Source: an uncultured Eubacteriales bacterium (GTDB lineage: Bacteria > Bacillota > Clostridia > Lachnospirales > Lachnospiraceae). From it: 43,665 bases of DNA. Below are positions 1 to 11,275 of the stretch, piece after piece. The first letter of the stretch is position 1. Each line of letters begins with the position of its first letter. The notes under the pieces were generated by a model, which was not told where the DNA came from, did no database searches, and saw nothing but the letters and a program-made list of their open reading frames with translations. The position numbers and the translations under genes were made by a program. The stretch covers positions 1-43,665 of the forward strand of contig OMWY01000018.1 of NCBI GenBank assembly GCA_900314885.1, given 5' to 3'.

Positions 1-174
1 GCTTCGCAAAGCGACAATCTACGAAGCACCGCTAGCGCGGCACTTCAATCTTCGCATTTCTCATGTAGTAGGCTCAAGGGGCTATCGCCCCTCATAACCA
101 AACAAATATATAAAGCAATTACAGCAAGCTGTATTGCTTCATAATTTGTTTTGTCTGAACAGTAACAATTACTT
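1..174. other. Intergenic DNA downstream of gyrA with palindromes
   Basis: No gene is seen. The stretch has an imperfect 24-nt palindrome at 23-46 (arms GAAGCACCGC and GCGGCACTTC around TAGC), flanked by GCTTCG at 1-6 and CGAAGC at 22-27. It also has a perfect 6-bp hairpin at 77-92 (AGGGGC-TATC-GCCCCT) and a short ACAGC/GCTGT hairpin near 121-133. The last could help end gyrA transcription, but no clear T-tract follows on the minus strand. The first 50 bases look like an intergenic palindromic repeat cut by the window edge; no second copy is seen here. Confidence 0.4.
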
Positions 175-2655
175 TTATTCTATCTCTTCACTGTCATCGC
201 GCTGTCTGCCATCTTCTCTTACCTTAGCTATCTGGGCGATGATCTCTCCGTCAGAAGTATCCATAAGCTTGACGCCGCTTGTATTTCTTCCGCTGACGCT
301 GATATCTGATACAGCCATCCTTATGATTATTCCGGCGGTATTTATGAGCATTACCTCATTTTCATCGTTTACAGCCTTGGCACCAACTACATTACCGGTC
401 TTTTCGGTAATCTTATAGCATCTGATTCCCTTGCCGCCTCTATGCTGAGCCTTAAATTCAGTCATAAGAGTACGCTTGCCGAGACCCTTTTCAGAGACTA
501 TTAACATCTTGTCTCCCTGGGTACTTGTCTGCATGCCAACTACTTCGTCGCCCTCTGACAAAGTTATTCCTCTTACGCCTGAAGCTCCACGACCCATGTC
601 ACGCACATCATTTTCATTAAAACGTACGCACATACCCAGCTTCGTTACCAGTAAAATATCCTTGCTGCCGTCTGTAAGCTTAACCTCAATGAGCTCATCA
701 TTTTCATGAATATTGATTGCGGCAAGGCCCGCTTTACGGATATTCGCGAATTCTGAGAGCTGAGTCTTCTTAACCGTACCATTCTTTGTGGTCATGAATA
801 CGAAGGTTGCTTCAGGATCGATATCTTTTCTGACATTTACAACTGCCGATACATGCTCACCCGGCTGCAGCTGTAAGAGATTTACCATTGCGGTTCCCCT
901 CGCTGTACGGCTTGCTTCCGGTATCTGATATACTTTTAGCCTGTATACCCTGCCAAAATTAGTAAAGAACATGATGAAATGATGGGTTGTGGTCATCACG
1001 AGATCTTCTATGAAGTCCTCTTCGATTGTCTGCATACCCTTTATGCCCTTACCGCCACGGTTCTGGCTCTTAAAGTTATCAGGCGTCATTCTCTTGATAT
1101 ATCCCTTATGAGTCATGCAGAGTACTGTATTCTCATCAGGAATAAGATCTTCATTTGTGATCTCAGAGTCATCGTGAACTATCTTTGTGCGTCTTTCATC
1201 ACCGTATTTATCACGTATTTCGGCTATTTCAGCCTTGATTACGCCAAGAAGCTCCTTCTCGTCAGCGAGAATTTCCTTGTAGCGGGCTATTTTTACCTGG
1301 AGCTCCTTAAACTCATCTTCAATTTTGCTGCGTTCGAGACCTGTAAGAGCCCTGAGACGCATATCAACTATAGCCTGCGCCTGAACGTCATCGAGGTTGA
1401 ATCTTGCCATGAGGGCCTGCTTTGCCTCATTTGTGTTGGCTGAAGCTCTGATAATCCTTATGACTTCATCGATATCATCAAGAGCGATAAGCAAGCCCTG
1501 TAAAATGTGGGCACGGTCTTCAGCTTTCTTAAGTTCAAACTGAGTTCTGCGCCTTACAACATCCTCCTGGTGCTCAAGATAATAATCGAGAATCTGCTTG
1601 AGGTTCATTATCTTCGGCTGATTGTGGTCGAGCGCGAGCATAATGATACCGTAAGATGTCTGGAGAGCGGTGTGCTTAAAGAGCTTATTTAACATAATCT
1701 GAGGATTAATATCTTTTCTAAGCTCTATGCAGACTCTCATGCCTTCTCGGTTTGATTCGTCGCGAAGTTCAGTGATTCCGTCTATTTTCTTCTCACGGAC
1801 AAGCGACGCTATATATTCTATCAGCTTAGCCTTGTTTACGCCAAATGGAAGCTCAGTCACTACTATCCTGTTTTTTCCATTTGCCATAGGCTCTATATCT
1901 GTTACCGAGCGGATTATTATTTTCCCGCGTCCAGTCCTGTAAGCCTCTTCTATTCCGGCTTTTCCTAAAATTTCGGCGCCTGTTGGGAAATCAGGTCCTT
2001 TGATTATTTCAAGAATTTCCTCTAAATCGGTGTCCCTGTCCTCATTTATCCGGTTATCCATCATTTTTATGATGGCGTTTATAACCTCCGTGAGGTTGTG
2101 AGGAGGAATATTTGTAGCCATTCCGACAGCGATACCATTTGTGCCATTCACGAGAAGATTTGGAAATCTTGACGGTAGCACAAGCGGCTCTTTCTCGGTC
2201 TCATCGAAGTTAGGAATAAAATCCACGGTTTCCTTCTCTATATCGCGTATCATTTCCATGGAAATTTTTGTAAGTCTGGCCTCGGTATACCTCATAGCGG
2301 CAGGACTGTCGCCGTCCATGGATCCGAAGTTGCCGTGACCGTCTACAAGAGGATATCTCGTGGACCAGCTCTGAGCCATATTTACAAGTGAACCGTAAAT
2401 CGATGAATCACCATGAGGATGGTATTTACCCATGGTATCACCGACAATACGGGCGCACTTTCTGTGAGGCTTATCAGGCGTATTCGAAAGCTCGCCCATA
2501 TCGTAGAGGATTCGCCTCTGGACGGGCTTAAGTCCATCTCTTACGTCCGGAAGGGCTCTCTGCGCGATAACTGACATGGCGTAGTCTATATAAGACTGCT
2601 CCATGGTCTCCTTAAGGTCGACATCATCGACCTGGTCAAATGTATTGTTATCCAT
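175..2655 (-). CDS. gyrA: DNA gyrase subunit A
   Basis: GyrA cuts and rejoins DNA in the A2B2 gyrase, which introduces negative supercoils. The 826 residues match the usual length. The N-terminal breakage-reunion domain shows [20 protein letters not shown] and the active-site stretch [10 protein letters not shown] with the catalytic tyrosine. The C-terminal beta-pinwheel carries the GyrA box as QNRGGKG and a second similar motif, QHRGGKG, near the end. In the quinolone-resistance region the sequence is [10 protein letters not shown], so a glycine sits where E. coli has Asp87 and many Gram-positives have Glu. It is the last gene of the leftward dnaA-to-gyrA run, 66 bp after gyrB. Confidence 0.98.
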   Translation of the reverse strand: MDNNTFDQVDDVDLKETMEQSYIDYAMSVIAQRALPDVRDGLKPVQRRILYDMGELSNTPDKPHRKCARIVGDTMGKYHPHGDSSIYGSLVNMAQSWSTRYPLVDGHGNFGSMDGDSPAAMRYTEARLTKISMEMIRDIEKETVDFIPNFDETEKEPLVLPSRFPNLLVNGTNGIAVGMATNIPPHNLTEVINAIIKMMDNRINEDRDTDLEEILEIIKGPDFPTGAEILGKAGIEEAYRTGRGKIIIRSVTDIEPMANGKNRIVVTELPFGVNKAKLIEYIASLVREKKIDGITELRDESNREGMRVCIELRKDINPQIMLNKLFKHTALQTSYGIIMLALDHNQPKIMNLKQILDYYLEHQEDVVRRRTQFELKKAEDRAHILQGLLIALDDIDEVIRIIRASANTNEAKQALMARFNLDDVQAQAIVDMRLRALTGLERSKIEDEFKELQVKIARYKEILADEKELLGVIKAEIAEIRDKYGDERRTKIVHDDSEITNEDLIPDENTVLCMTHKGYIKRMTPDNFKSQNRGGKGIKGMQTIEEDFIEDLVMTTTHHFIMFFTNFGRVYRLKVYQIPEASRTARGTAMVNLLQLQPGEHVSAVVNVRKDIDPEATFVFMTTKNGTVKKTQLSEFANIRKAGLAAINIHENDELIEVKLTDGSKDILLVTKLGMCVRFNENDVRDMGRGASGVRGITLSEGDEVVGMQTSTQGDKMLIVSEKGLGKRTLMTEFKAQHRGGKGIRCYKITEKTGNVVGAKAVNDENEVMLINTAGIIIRMAVSDISVSGRNTSGVKLMDTSDGEIIAQIAKVREDGRQRDDSEEIE

Positions 2656-2721
2656 TTATTTCCATCTTTCCTGTTATTTTGACGCTGATGTAAAAATATA
2701 CCGCAATCAGCTTATATCGTC

Positions 2722-5708
<2,987 letters not shown>

Positions 5709-5719
<11 letters not shown>

Positions 5720-5927
5720 CGGATAAAACTTTTACCTCTTGTCCATCGTAGGAAAATGTATCGCCCGCGACGAGCTTTTTTCCGCGTCTTGTGTCGACTT
5801 CGCCATTTACCATTACTTCGCCGTTTTGAATGACTTCCTTCGCAAGAGCTCCATTATCTACAAGACCCGCTAATTTCATGGCCTGACCGAGCTTAATAAA
5901 ATCATCTTTGATTTTTATAGTCTGCAT
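5709..5927 (-). CDS. yaaA: S4-domain RNA-binding protein YaaA (RlbA-like)
   Basis: This is a 72-residue protein made almost wholly of one S4 RNA-binding fold: IKLGQAMKLAGLVDNGALAK, then VNGEVDTRRGKKLVAGD. Small S4 proteins at this exact site between dnaN and recF are conserved in Bacillota and thought to act in ribosome or RNA metabolism; the precise role is not settled. A strong Shine-Dalgarno (TAGGAG) overlaps the dnaN stop codon 10 bp upstream, so the two genes share a transcript. Confidence 0.92.
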
Positions 5928-5936
5928 GATTATCTC

Positions 5937-7043
5937 CTAGTTATCTACAAAGTTAACCGGCAGTACGACATACTCGTAAGTTCCATCCTCGTTCTTGATA
6001 AATCCCGGAGCCCTCTGATGGAGAAAATACATGTCAATGCTCTCATCCTCGATAGCCTTAAGAGCGTCAATGAGGAAGTTAGGATTAAAGCCAATCTTAA
6101 TATCCTCGCCGTCCTTTGTGATAGGCGTATCCGAGCTTAATGAACCGAGGTTTGTTCTTACGCGTATATTTAAATTGCCATCAGTGATATCAAATACAAC
6201 CGGTGTGTTGTCGCTGTCAGGGATAAGTGGCAGAGAAGCTGAAAGGCTGTCAATAAGCTCCTGCCTGTTAATGGTAATTTTCGTCTGATAATCACCTGTA
6301 ATCATTCTGTTTACATCGAGATAATTTCCCTCTATAAGTCTTGTAACGACAAGAGTATCGTTAAACTCGAATGAAAGTACCCTGTCGCCGAAGGTGAGCT
6401 CAACTGTATCCTCTATCTCACCGGTAAGGATTTTACTTACCTCATTCAGTGTCTTGGCGGGTATAATGGCATTCACATTTCCTTCAGTAGCCGGTATTTG
6501 GGCCTTTCTGATAGCTATACGGTGGTTGTCAAGAGCCGTAACCTTAAGCTCACCATCTCCCGCTTCAAAGTACTCACCTGTGATAACCTTAACATTTTCG
6601 TTCGTCGAAACTGAAAATATAGTTCGATTAATCAGGTCCTTAAGCACAAACTGAGAAATGGTAAAATTATACTTTTTCTGTATTTCGGGAAGAGGCGGAT
6701 AATCTGTTGTCTCCCTTCCCGGTATTTTAAATACGGATTTACCACACTTTATGGTTGTGTTAAGGCTGGTATCTGTCTCTATCGTAACTTCTGAGCCTGT
6801 TAATTTCCTGATAATGTCAGTAAATATCTTAGCGTTAAGAGCTACTGTTCCCTGCTCTTCTACAGATCCGATAACCAGTGTCTCTATACCAAGCTCCATA
6901 TTGTTGGCGGTCATATTTATCGTATCGCCAATAGTCTTAATGACTACACAGGTAAGTACATCCATAGTCGTCCTTGCAGGGACAGCTCTGGTGACGATAT
7001 TTAATTTTTTTATTAGTTCAGCCTGTTCACATCTTATGAACAT
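5937..7043 (-). CDS. dnaN: DNA polymerase III beta subunit (sliding clamp)
   Basis: DnaN is the ring-shaped clamp that tethers the replicative polymerase to DNA. I choose the ATG at 7043 (368 aa, MFIRCEQAELIKKLN) because AAGGAG lies a good distance upstream; an upstream start at 7079 would add an unlikely MPFHHRPEGEKP leader. Family features include ETTDYPPLPEI, the central LTGEIEDTVELTF region and a C-terminal VVLPVNFVDN that corresponds to the usual VMPMR-type hydrophobic partner-binding end. The gene follows dnaA after the 241-bp region holding the origin unwinding module. Confidence 0.97.
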   Translation of the reverse strand: MFIRCEQAELIKKLNIVTRAVPARTTMDVLTCVVIKTIGDTINMTANNMELGIETLVIGSVEEQGTVALNAKIFTDIIRKLTGSEVTIETDTSLNTTIKCGKSVFKIPGRETTDYPPLPEIQKKYNFTISQFVLKDLINRTIFSVSTNENVKVITGEYFEAGDGELKVTALDNHRIAIRKAQIPATEGNVNAIIPAKTLNEVSKILTGEIEDTVELTFGDRVLSFEFNDTLVVTRLIEGNYLDVNRMITGDYQTKITINRQELIDSLSASLPLIPDSDNTPVVFDITDGNLNIRVRTNLGSLSSDTPITKDGEDIKIGFNPNFLIDALKAIEDESIDMYFLHQRAPGFIKNEDGTYEYVVLPVNFVDN

Positions 7044-7082
7044 CGGTTTCTCTCCTTCCGGCCGGTGGTGAAACGGCAATAA

Positions 7083-7136
7083 ATATATATAATAATTTAT
7101 TAACAGTAGTAGTAGAGCCTGTGAATTTGTGGATAA
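7083..7136 (-). other. oriC: oriC basal unwinding region: DnaA box, DnaA-trios, AT-rich DNA
   Basis: Read on the minus strand there is a perfect DnaA box TTATCCACA (7128-7136), a 12-bp spacer AATTCACAGGCT, three CTA trios plus CT (7105-7115), then AT-rich DNA to about 7083 (TTAATAAATTATTATATATA). This order (box, partly GC-rich spacer, trios, AT-rich strand) is the known basal unwinding system of bacterial origins, where DnaA extends from the box onto single-stranded trios. It lies between dnaA and dnaN, as in B. subtilis. Confidence 0.82.
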
Positions 7137-7137
7137 G

Positions 7138-7170
7138 CTCTGAAACCCTTGCCTGAGGCCGGTTTCAGAG
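7138..7170. other. 10-bp perfect hairpin beside the unwinding box
   Basis: CTCTGAAACC (7138-7147) pairs exactly with GGTTTCAGAG (7161-7170) around a 13-nt loop. It starts one base from the DnaA box at 7128-7136 and lies between dnaA and dnaN. No T-tract follows on the minus strand, so it may be a processing site, attenuator or a structural part of the origin rather than a simple terminator. Further DnaA-like sites without a perfect match lie in 7171-7284 (TTTCCACAT near 7266). Confidence 0.5.
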
Positions 7171-7284
7171 AAATTAAACCGGGTGGATGAATGTGAAAGG
7201 AAAAAATTTACAATTCACGGCTTTATCGACAAAATAAACCGGAATCAACATATGTATTCACATATTTCCACATAGTTTTCCACT

Positions 7285-8661
7285 TTAAGGAGCGAGCTTC
7301 TTCTTAAGCACGTCAAGTCTGTCCGAGAGCTCCTTGCGTCCTGACTTCTTCTCATCCTTTAGGTCAGTCTCTATCTTATCGTAGCCATGTAAAATGGTCG
7401 AGTGGTCGCGGTTACCCAGATATGCTCCTATATCCTGGAAGCTCATGTTCGTAAGGTTCCTGCAGAGGTACATGGCTATCTGACGAGGATACGCTATGTT
7501 CTTACTCTTCTTACTGCCTATGAGATCCTGAGGATTGATATTGTACTGGTCGGCTACAACCTCTACTATGCGCTCGGCTGTAATCTCCTTCTTCGCCGTA
7601 GGAGAGATTATATCCTTAAGGGCTTCCTCAGCGAGATCAAGGGTCACGACCTTATTCTCAAGCTTACCAAGGGCAACGACCTTATTAAGGGCGCCTTCAA
7701 GTTCCCTGATATTGGAATTAATATTGGCAGCTATATAGTCAAGTATGTCGTTATCTATATTGAGGCCGTCTATCTCCTCCTTCTTACGGAGAATAGCCAT
7801 ACGGGTTTCGTAGTCAGGTGGCTGAATGTCAGCTATGAGGCCCATTTCAAAGCGTGAGCGTAAGCGCTCTTCTAGGGTCTTGAATTCCTTAGGCGGCTTA
7901 TCTGAGGAAATGACAATCTGCTTCCTCTTTTCCTGGAGTTCGTTAAAGGTATTAAAGAACTCTTCCTGGGTTCCCTCTTTTCCTATAATGAACTGAATAT
8001 CATCGATGATAAGGACATCAATGCTCCTGTATTTTTCCCTGAACTTTATAGGATTGGCGTTGTCTCCGCGAATGCTCTCGATAAGCTCATTGGTGAAGTT
8101 CTCACTTGTTACGTAGAGGACCTTCGCGTTATCATCCTTTTCGAGGATGTAGTGAGCTATAGAGTGCATGAGGTGGGTCTTACCGAGTCCGGCTCCGCCG
8201 TAAATGAAGAGCGGATTGTACATCTCAGCCGGAGACTCAGCTACAGCAAGGGCTGCCGCATGGGCAAACTTGTTATTGGCGCCTACAACGAATGTATCAA
8301 AGGTATAGCGGGGATTGAGATTAGCCTCGGCTGACCGCTTTGAGACGTTATCCTTTATGTCTTTCTTCTTATTATATGTAGTAATATCATCCTTAGAAAT
8401 ATATACGACATTGTAAGATTTTCCCGTAATCTCCTCTATGGAATTCTTTATAAATATGCCGAACTTCTTCTTTATAAAGTCAATAGTGGTATCATAAGGA
8501 GCAAGCTCTTCATCGTCAAGCAGAAGCGTTACCGTGCTTCCATCGTCATCGTAATACTTGAGAGGCTTTATAAATGTCTTGAAGGATACCGGCGTTATGC
8601 CGAATTCCGTTTCAAGGCACGAGAGAATCTTCTCCCAGTTCTGTTCTATCTCTGAATTCAT
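7285..8661 (-). CDS. dnaA: Chromosomal replication initiator protein DnaA
   Basis: DnaA binds the 9-mer boxes around its own gene and melts the origin. The ATG at 8661 (458 aa, MNSEIEQNWEKIL) has AAGGAG placed correctly upstream; a start at 8811 would add 50 residues that do not resemble the family and would run through the promoter region. Domain I is about residues 1-85. The AAA+ core has Walker A GGAGLGKT (155-162), Walker B VLIIDDIQFI and a sensor region with ERLRSRFEMGL. C-terminal domain IV has the DnaA signature NRDHSTILHGYDKI, which reads the boxes. Confidence 0.98.
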   Translation of the reverse strand: MNSEIEQNWEKILSCLETEFGITPVSFKTFIKPLKYYDDDGSTVTLLLDDEELAPYDTTIDFIKKKFGIFIKNSIEEITGKSYNVVYISKDDITTYNKKKDIKDNVSKRSAEANLNPRYTFDTFVVGANNKFAHAAALAVAESPAEMYNPLFIYGGAGLGKTHLMHSIAHYILEKDDNAKVLYVTSENFTNELIESIRGDNANPIKFREKYRSIDVLIIDDIQFIIGKEGTQEEFFNTFNELQEKRKQIVISSDKPPKEFKTLEERLRSRFEMGLIADIQPPDYETRMAILRKKEEIDGLNIDNDILDYIAANINSNIRELEGALNKVVALGKLENKVVTLDLAEEALKDIISPTAKKEITAERIVEVVADQYNINPQDLIGSKKSKNIAYPRQIAMYLCRNLTNMSFQDIGAYLGNRDHSTILHGYDKIETDLKDEKKSGRKELSDRLDVLKKKLAP

Positions 8662-8725
8662 CAATCTGTACTCCTTATGTTTTTGTAAAGGAATGATGTG
8701 CGCATTACTCCTTATACAGATATCT

Positions 8726-8754
8726 ATTTTATAACATTCAGAGGAGAATTTCAA
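8726..8754 (-). promoter_or_regulatory. Likely dnaA promoter
   Basis: On the minus strand TTGAAA (8749-8754) is followed after 17 bp by TAAAAT (8726-8731). This is close to the sigma-A consensus and about 65 bp upstream of the dnaA start codon. The nearest DnaA boxes begin 40 bp upstream, so autoregulation by DnaA is plausible. Confidence 0.55.
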
Positions 8755-8793
8755 GGTTAAGTTACAGTAAACGTTCATTGGTGGATTAACAAG

Positions 8794-8998
8794 TGTGGAT
8801 AGAGTTGTCAATGTGGAAACAGCTGTGAATACTGTGGATATCTTGTTGATAAAGTGTTGTTTTGGTGTTCATTTTTTGTAGATTCAACAAAGCTGTGCAC
8901 AATTTATCAAGGTTATCCACATTAGTAGAACCTTGATAACAGTGCATTCTATCTCAAATATAAAAGTTATCCACAAGTTATCAACAAATTGTGGATAA
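8794..8998. other. oriC: oriC DnaA-box cluster upstream of dnaA
   Basis: Within this 557-bp gene-free stretch (8662-9218) I find perfect boxes at 8913-8921 (TTATCCACA), 8967-8975 (TTATCCACA) and 8990-8998 (TGTGGATAA). One-mismatch boxes are at 8794-8802 (TGTGGATAG), 8833-8841 (TGTGGATAT), 8844-8852 (TGTTGATAA) and 8978-8986 (TTATCAACA). The box at 8913 lies inside an 11-bp inverted repeat (TTATCAAGGTT 8904-8914 and AACCTTGATAA 8929-8939). AT-rich DNA follows at about 9085-9155. With the unwinding module at 7083-7136 this gives a bipartite origin on both sides of dnaA. Confidence 0.88.
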
Positions 8999-9116
8999 CT
9001 TTTTCTACAGCGATTGAAGATTGTGATTACTTCCTTACAGTTGTAAACATACCCCTGTGAAAACTATGTTTACAGGTGTGGAAAGCAAAAAATATTGCCA
9101 AATTTGAATATTTTAC

Positions 9117-9145
9117 TTGATTTTTCGCTCTATAACTGATATTAT
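9117..9145 (+). promoter_or_regulatory. Likely rpmH promoter
   Basis: TTGATT (9117-9122) and TATTAT (9140-9145) are separated by exactly 17 bp, about 70 bp before the rpmH start. A small GACGA/TCGTC inverted repeat follows near 9156-9175 in the leader. The promoter would serve rpmH and probably the genes after it. Confidence 0.6.
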
Positions 9146-9218
9146 TACTATGTTTGACGATTTGTCCCGATCGTCCGATTACTCATATTAAGAAAGATAT
9201 ACACAGGAGGTGTTATAG

Positions 9219-9362
9219 ATGAGTCAGAGTAAGATGACCTACCAGCCAAAGAAAAGACAGAGATCAAAGGTACATGGTTTCCGCAAGAGAATGCAGACAG
9301 CCAACGGCAGAAGAGTATTAGCCAGAAGAAGAGCTAAGGGAAGAAAGAAGTTATCTGCCTGA
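9219..9362 (+). CDS. rpmH: 50S ribosomal protein L34
   Basis: This 47-residue, very basic protein is bL34 of the large ribosomal subunit. After MSQSK it shows the conserved [20 protein letters not shown] and ends [12 protein letters not shown]. The ATG at 9219 is chosen because AGGAGGTG (9206-9213) is well placed; the second ATG at 9234 would match the more usual length but is too far from the ribosome binding site. It is the first rightward gene beyond oriC. Confidence 0.97.
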   Translation: MSQSKMTYQPKKRQRSKVHGFRKRMQTANGRRVLARRRAKGRKKLSA

Positions 9363-9371
9363 TCTTGCTTC

Positions 9372-9393
9372 CGGGCACGGTTTTCCGTGTCCG
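9372..9393 (+). terminator. GC-rich hairpin between rpmH and rnpA
   Basis: CGGGCACGG and CCGTGTCCG pair around TTTT with one mismatch-type position, and TTTGCTTT follows. It could partly end rpmH transcription and so keep L34 mRNA far above rnpA mRNA, a common arrangement for this gene pair. The T-run is broken, so it is likely an attenuator or processing site. Confidence 0.55.
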
Positions 9394-9417
9394 TTTGCTT
9401 TAGACGATGGAAAATCT

Positions 9418-9765
9418 ATGGATTTAGAGTCAATTAAGGATAACAGAGACTTTAAGAAGGTCTATCACAAGGGCAGGTCATACGCCAACAAATTTTTAGT
9501 GATGTACGCCATGAAGAACAATTCCGACCTAAGCAGGAGAGGGATATCTGTTAGCAAGAAAGTCGGAAACAGCGTAGTCAGGCACAGAGTGACCCGTCTT
9601 ATCAGGGAGAGTATCAGGCTGAACCAAGGAAAAATAAAACAAGGCTATGATATTGTGATCATAGCAAGGAACGCCGCTAAGGATAGGGGATATAGGGAAA
9701 TAGAGAGCGCTTTCCTTCATTTATGCAGATTACATCATTTAGTAAAAGAAGATGATAAAGATTGA
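9418..9765 (+). CDS. rnpA: Ribonuclease P protein component
   Basis: RnpA is the protein partner of the RNase P ribozyme that trims tRNA 5' ends. The 115-residue protein shows [19 protein letters not shown], the RNA-binding stretch [20 protein letters not shown], and [12 protein letters not shown]. The family's RNR motif appears here as RHR, a mild departure. No strong Shine-Dalgarno precedes the ATG. The stop codon overlaps the start of yidD. Confidence 0.96.
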   Translation: MDLESIKDNRDFKKVYHKGRSYANKFLVMYAMKNNSDLSRRGISVSKKVGNSVVRHRVTRLIRESIRLNQGKIKQGYDIVIIARNAAKDRGYREIESAFLHLCRLHHLVKEDDKD

Positions 9766-9974
9766 AGAAGCTTCTAATTCTGTTGATTAAATTCTATAAG
9801 AGATATATATCGCCGTATAAGGGTGGTCCCACCTGCAGATATATTCCTTCATGCTCCACATACGCGATGATGGCGATTGAGAAACATGGAGCGATAAAAG
9901 GTTCAGTACTGGCAGTTAAGAGGATAATGAGATGCAACAGGCTATTCCCCGGAGGATATGATCCTGTTCCCTGA
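9762..9974 (+). CDS. yidD: Membrane protein insertion efficiency factor YidD
   Basis: YidD is a small membrane-associated protein of the YidC insertion pathway. The 70 residues show the family core: [19 protein letters not shown], then [20 protein letters not shown] and a C-terminal [14 protein letters not shown], with the conserved cysteines. The only usable start is a TTG at 9762 that overlaps the rnpA stop codon; an in-frame stop lies just upstream. Start by translational coupling to rnpA is therefore likely. Confidence 0.93.
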   Translation: MKKLLILLIKFYKRYISPYKGGPTCRYIPSCSTYAMMAIEKHGAIKGSVLAVKRIMRCNRLFPGGYDPVP

Positions 9975-9998
9975 TTTAACCCTTGTTTCGGAGGTTTT

Positions 9999-11261
9999 AT
10001 GAATTTAATTTTACTTGTGATGCTTAACCAGAGCAATCGTAAGATAGTAGGACCTATCGCCTGGCTTCTTGGAAAATGTATCACAGCGCTTTACAACTTT
10101 TTCTCAATGTTCGGTATTGAGAACGCGGCACTCTGTATTTTCGTATTCACATTTATCATGAGAGCTCTCATGATACCTATCTATTACAGACAGCAGAAGA
10201 CGACTCTTCTTATGAGTCGCATGAATCCTGAGCTTCAGGCTATTCAGGAGAAATACAAGGGCAAGAATGATACAGCCTCTCAGCAGAAGATGGCTATGGA
10301 GACACAGGAGCTCTACCAGAAATATGGCTCGAATCCTATGTCGGGATGCCTTCCGTTGCTGATTACTTTCCCTATAATGATTGCCCTCTATGAGGTTATT
10401 CAGAACATACCGGCCTATATACCGGCTATCAAGAATATCTATTTACAGGCGGCTGACGCCATCCATGGCCAGAGTGGATATGTAGACACATTAAACGGAC
10501 TTATTACCGGCAACACGGCAAAGCTTGTAAGCGGAGCTGATGTCAACTCTATTATTGATGTCATCAGTAAGTTTACTAAGGCACAGTGGCAGAACCTTGC
10601 TTCAGCCTTTCCTTCGGCTTCAGATACGATAACAGCCGCGGGAGCTCAGATAGCCAAGGTTAACAATGTATTCGGAATCTGCCAGATTACAGATACACCT
10701 AAGTTTACAAATATTACCATAATTATTCCTCTTATAGCCGCGTTTACCCAGTGGCTCGCTACCAAGCTGTCTATGGCTAACCAGCCTCAGACCGCAGGTA
10801 ACGATCAGGCAGCGGCGATGAATAAGAGCATGAACATATTTATGCCTATAATGACAGGCTTCTTCTGTCTTACATTCCCTGTAGGTATCGGTATCTACTG
10901 GATTGCGGGTAACTTATTCATGCTCATTCAGCAGCTCATTTTCAACAAGATGCTTAAGAAGGTGGATGTAGATGAGCTGATAAAGAAGAATCAGGAGAAG
11001 GCCGCCAAGAAGAGGGCAAAGAGGAAGGATATTCCTACTACGGAAGCCTTCAACAGATACGCGAATGTTTCGACGAAATCAATAGCGACCATGGACACCG
11101 AGAATTTGGAGAAGACTAAGAAGAGCTCCGGTAATTACAAGAAGGGTGTTACTAAGAGGGTAAAGGATTATAAGATTACAGATTATTACCGCAAGGAAGG
11201 CGAATACCACACTACAGATATCGCGGCGGTAGCAAACATGCTTAAGAAGGACGATGAATAA
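9999..11261 (+). CDS. yidC: Membrane protein insertase YidC/Oxa1 (SpoIIIJ-like)
   Basis: YidC inserts and folds membrane proteins, alone or with SecYEG. The 420-residue protein has several membrane segments: ALCIFVFTFIMRALMIPIYY, SGCLPLLITFPIMIALYEVI, FTNITIIIPLIAAFTQWLA, and IFMPIMTGFFCLTFPVGIGIYW. Between the first two is the charged cytoplasmic hairpin QKMAMETQELYQKYGSNPMS. The C-terminal tail after about residue 325 is lysine-rich, as in ribosome-binding YidC tails. No lipobox is seen. CGGAGG lies just upstream of the ATG; khpB follows after 14 bp. Confidence 0.96.
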   Translation: MNLILLVMLNQSNRKIVGPIAWLLGKCITALYNFFSMFGIENAALCIFVFTFIMRALMIPIYYRQQKTTLLMSRMNPELQAIQEKYKGKNDTASQQKMAMETQELYQKYGSNPMSGCLPLLITFPIMIALYEVIQNIPAYIPAIKNIYLQAADAIHGQSGYVDTLNGLITGNTAKLVSGADVNSIIDVISKFTKAQWQNLASAFPSASDTITAAGAQIAKVNNVFGICQITDTPKFTNITIIIPLIAAFTQWLATKLSMANQPQTAGNDQAAAMNKSMNIFMPIMTGFFCLTFPVGIGIYWIAGNLFMLIQQLIFNKMLKKVDVDELIKKNQEKAAKKRAKRKDIPTTEAFNRYANVSTKSIATMDTENLEKTKKSSGNYKKGVTKRVKDYKITDYYRKEGEYHTTDIAAVANMLKKDDE

Positions 11262-11275
11262 GGAGCATTAATTTT

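Noticed and set aside
8662..9218. A small protein gene or RNA in the dnaA-rpmH gap
   Set aside because: The gap is filled by DnaA boxes, AT-rich DNA and two promoters; no frame with a ribosome binding site was found.
9372..9393. The hairpin between rpmH and rnpA as an RNA thermometer or riboswitch
   Set aside because: It is a simple stem with a four-base loop and does not overlap the rnpA start; attenuation or processing explains it.
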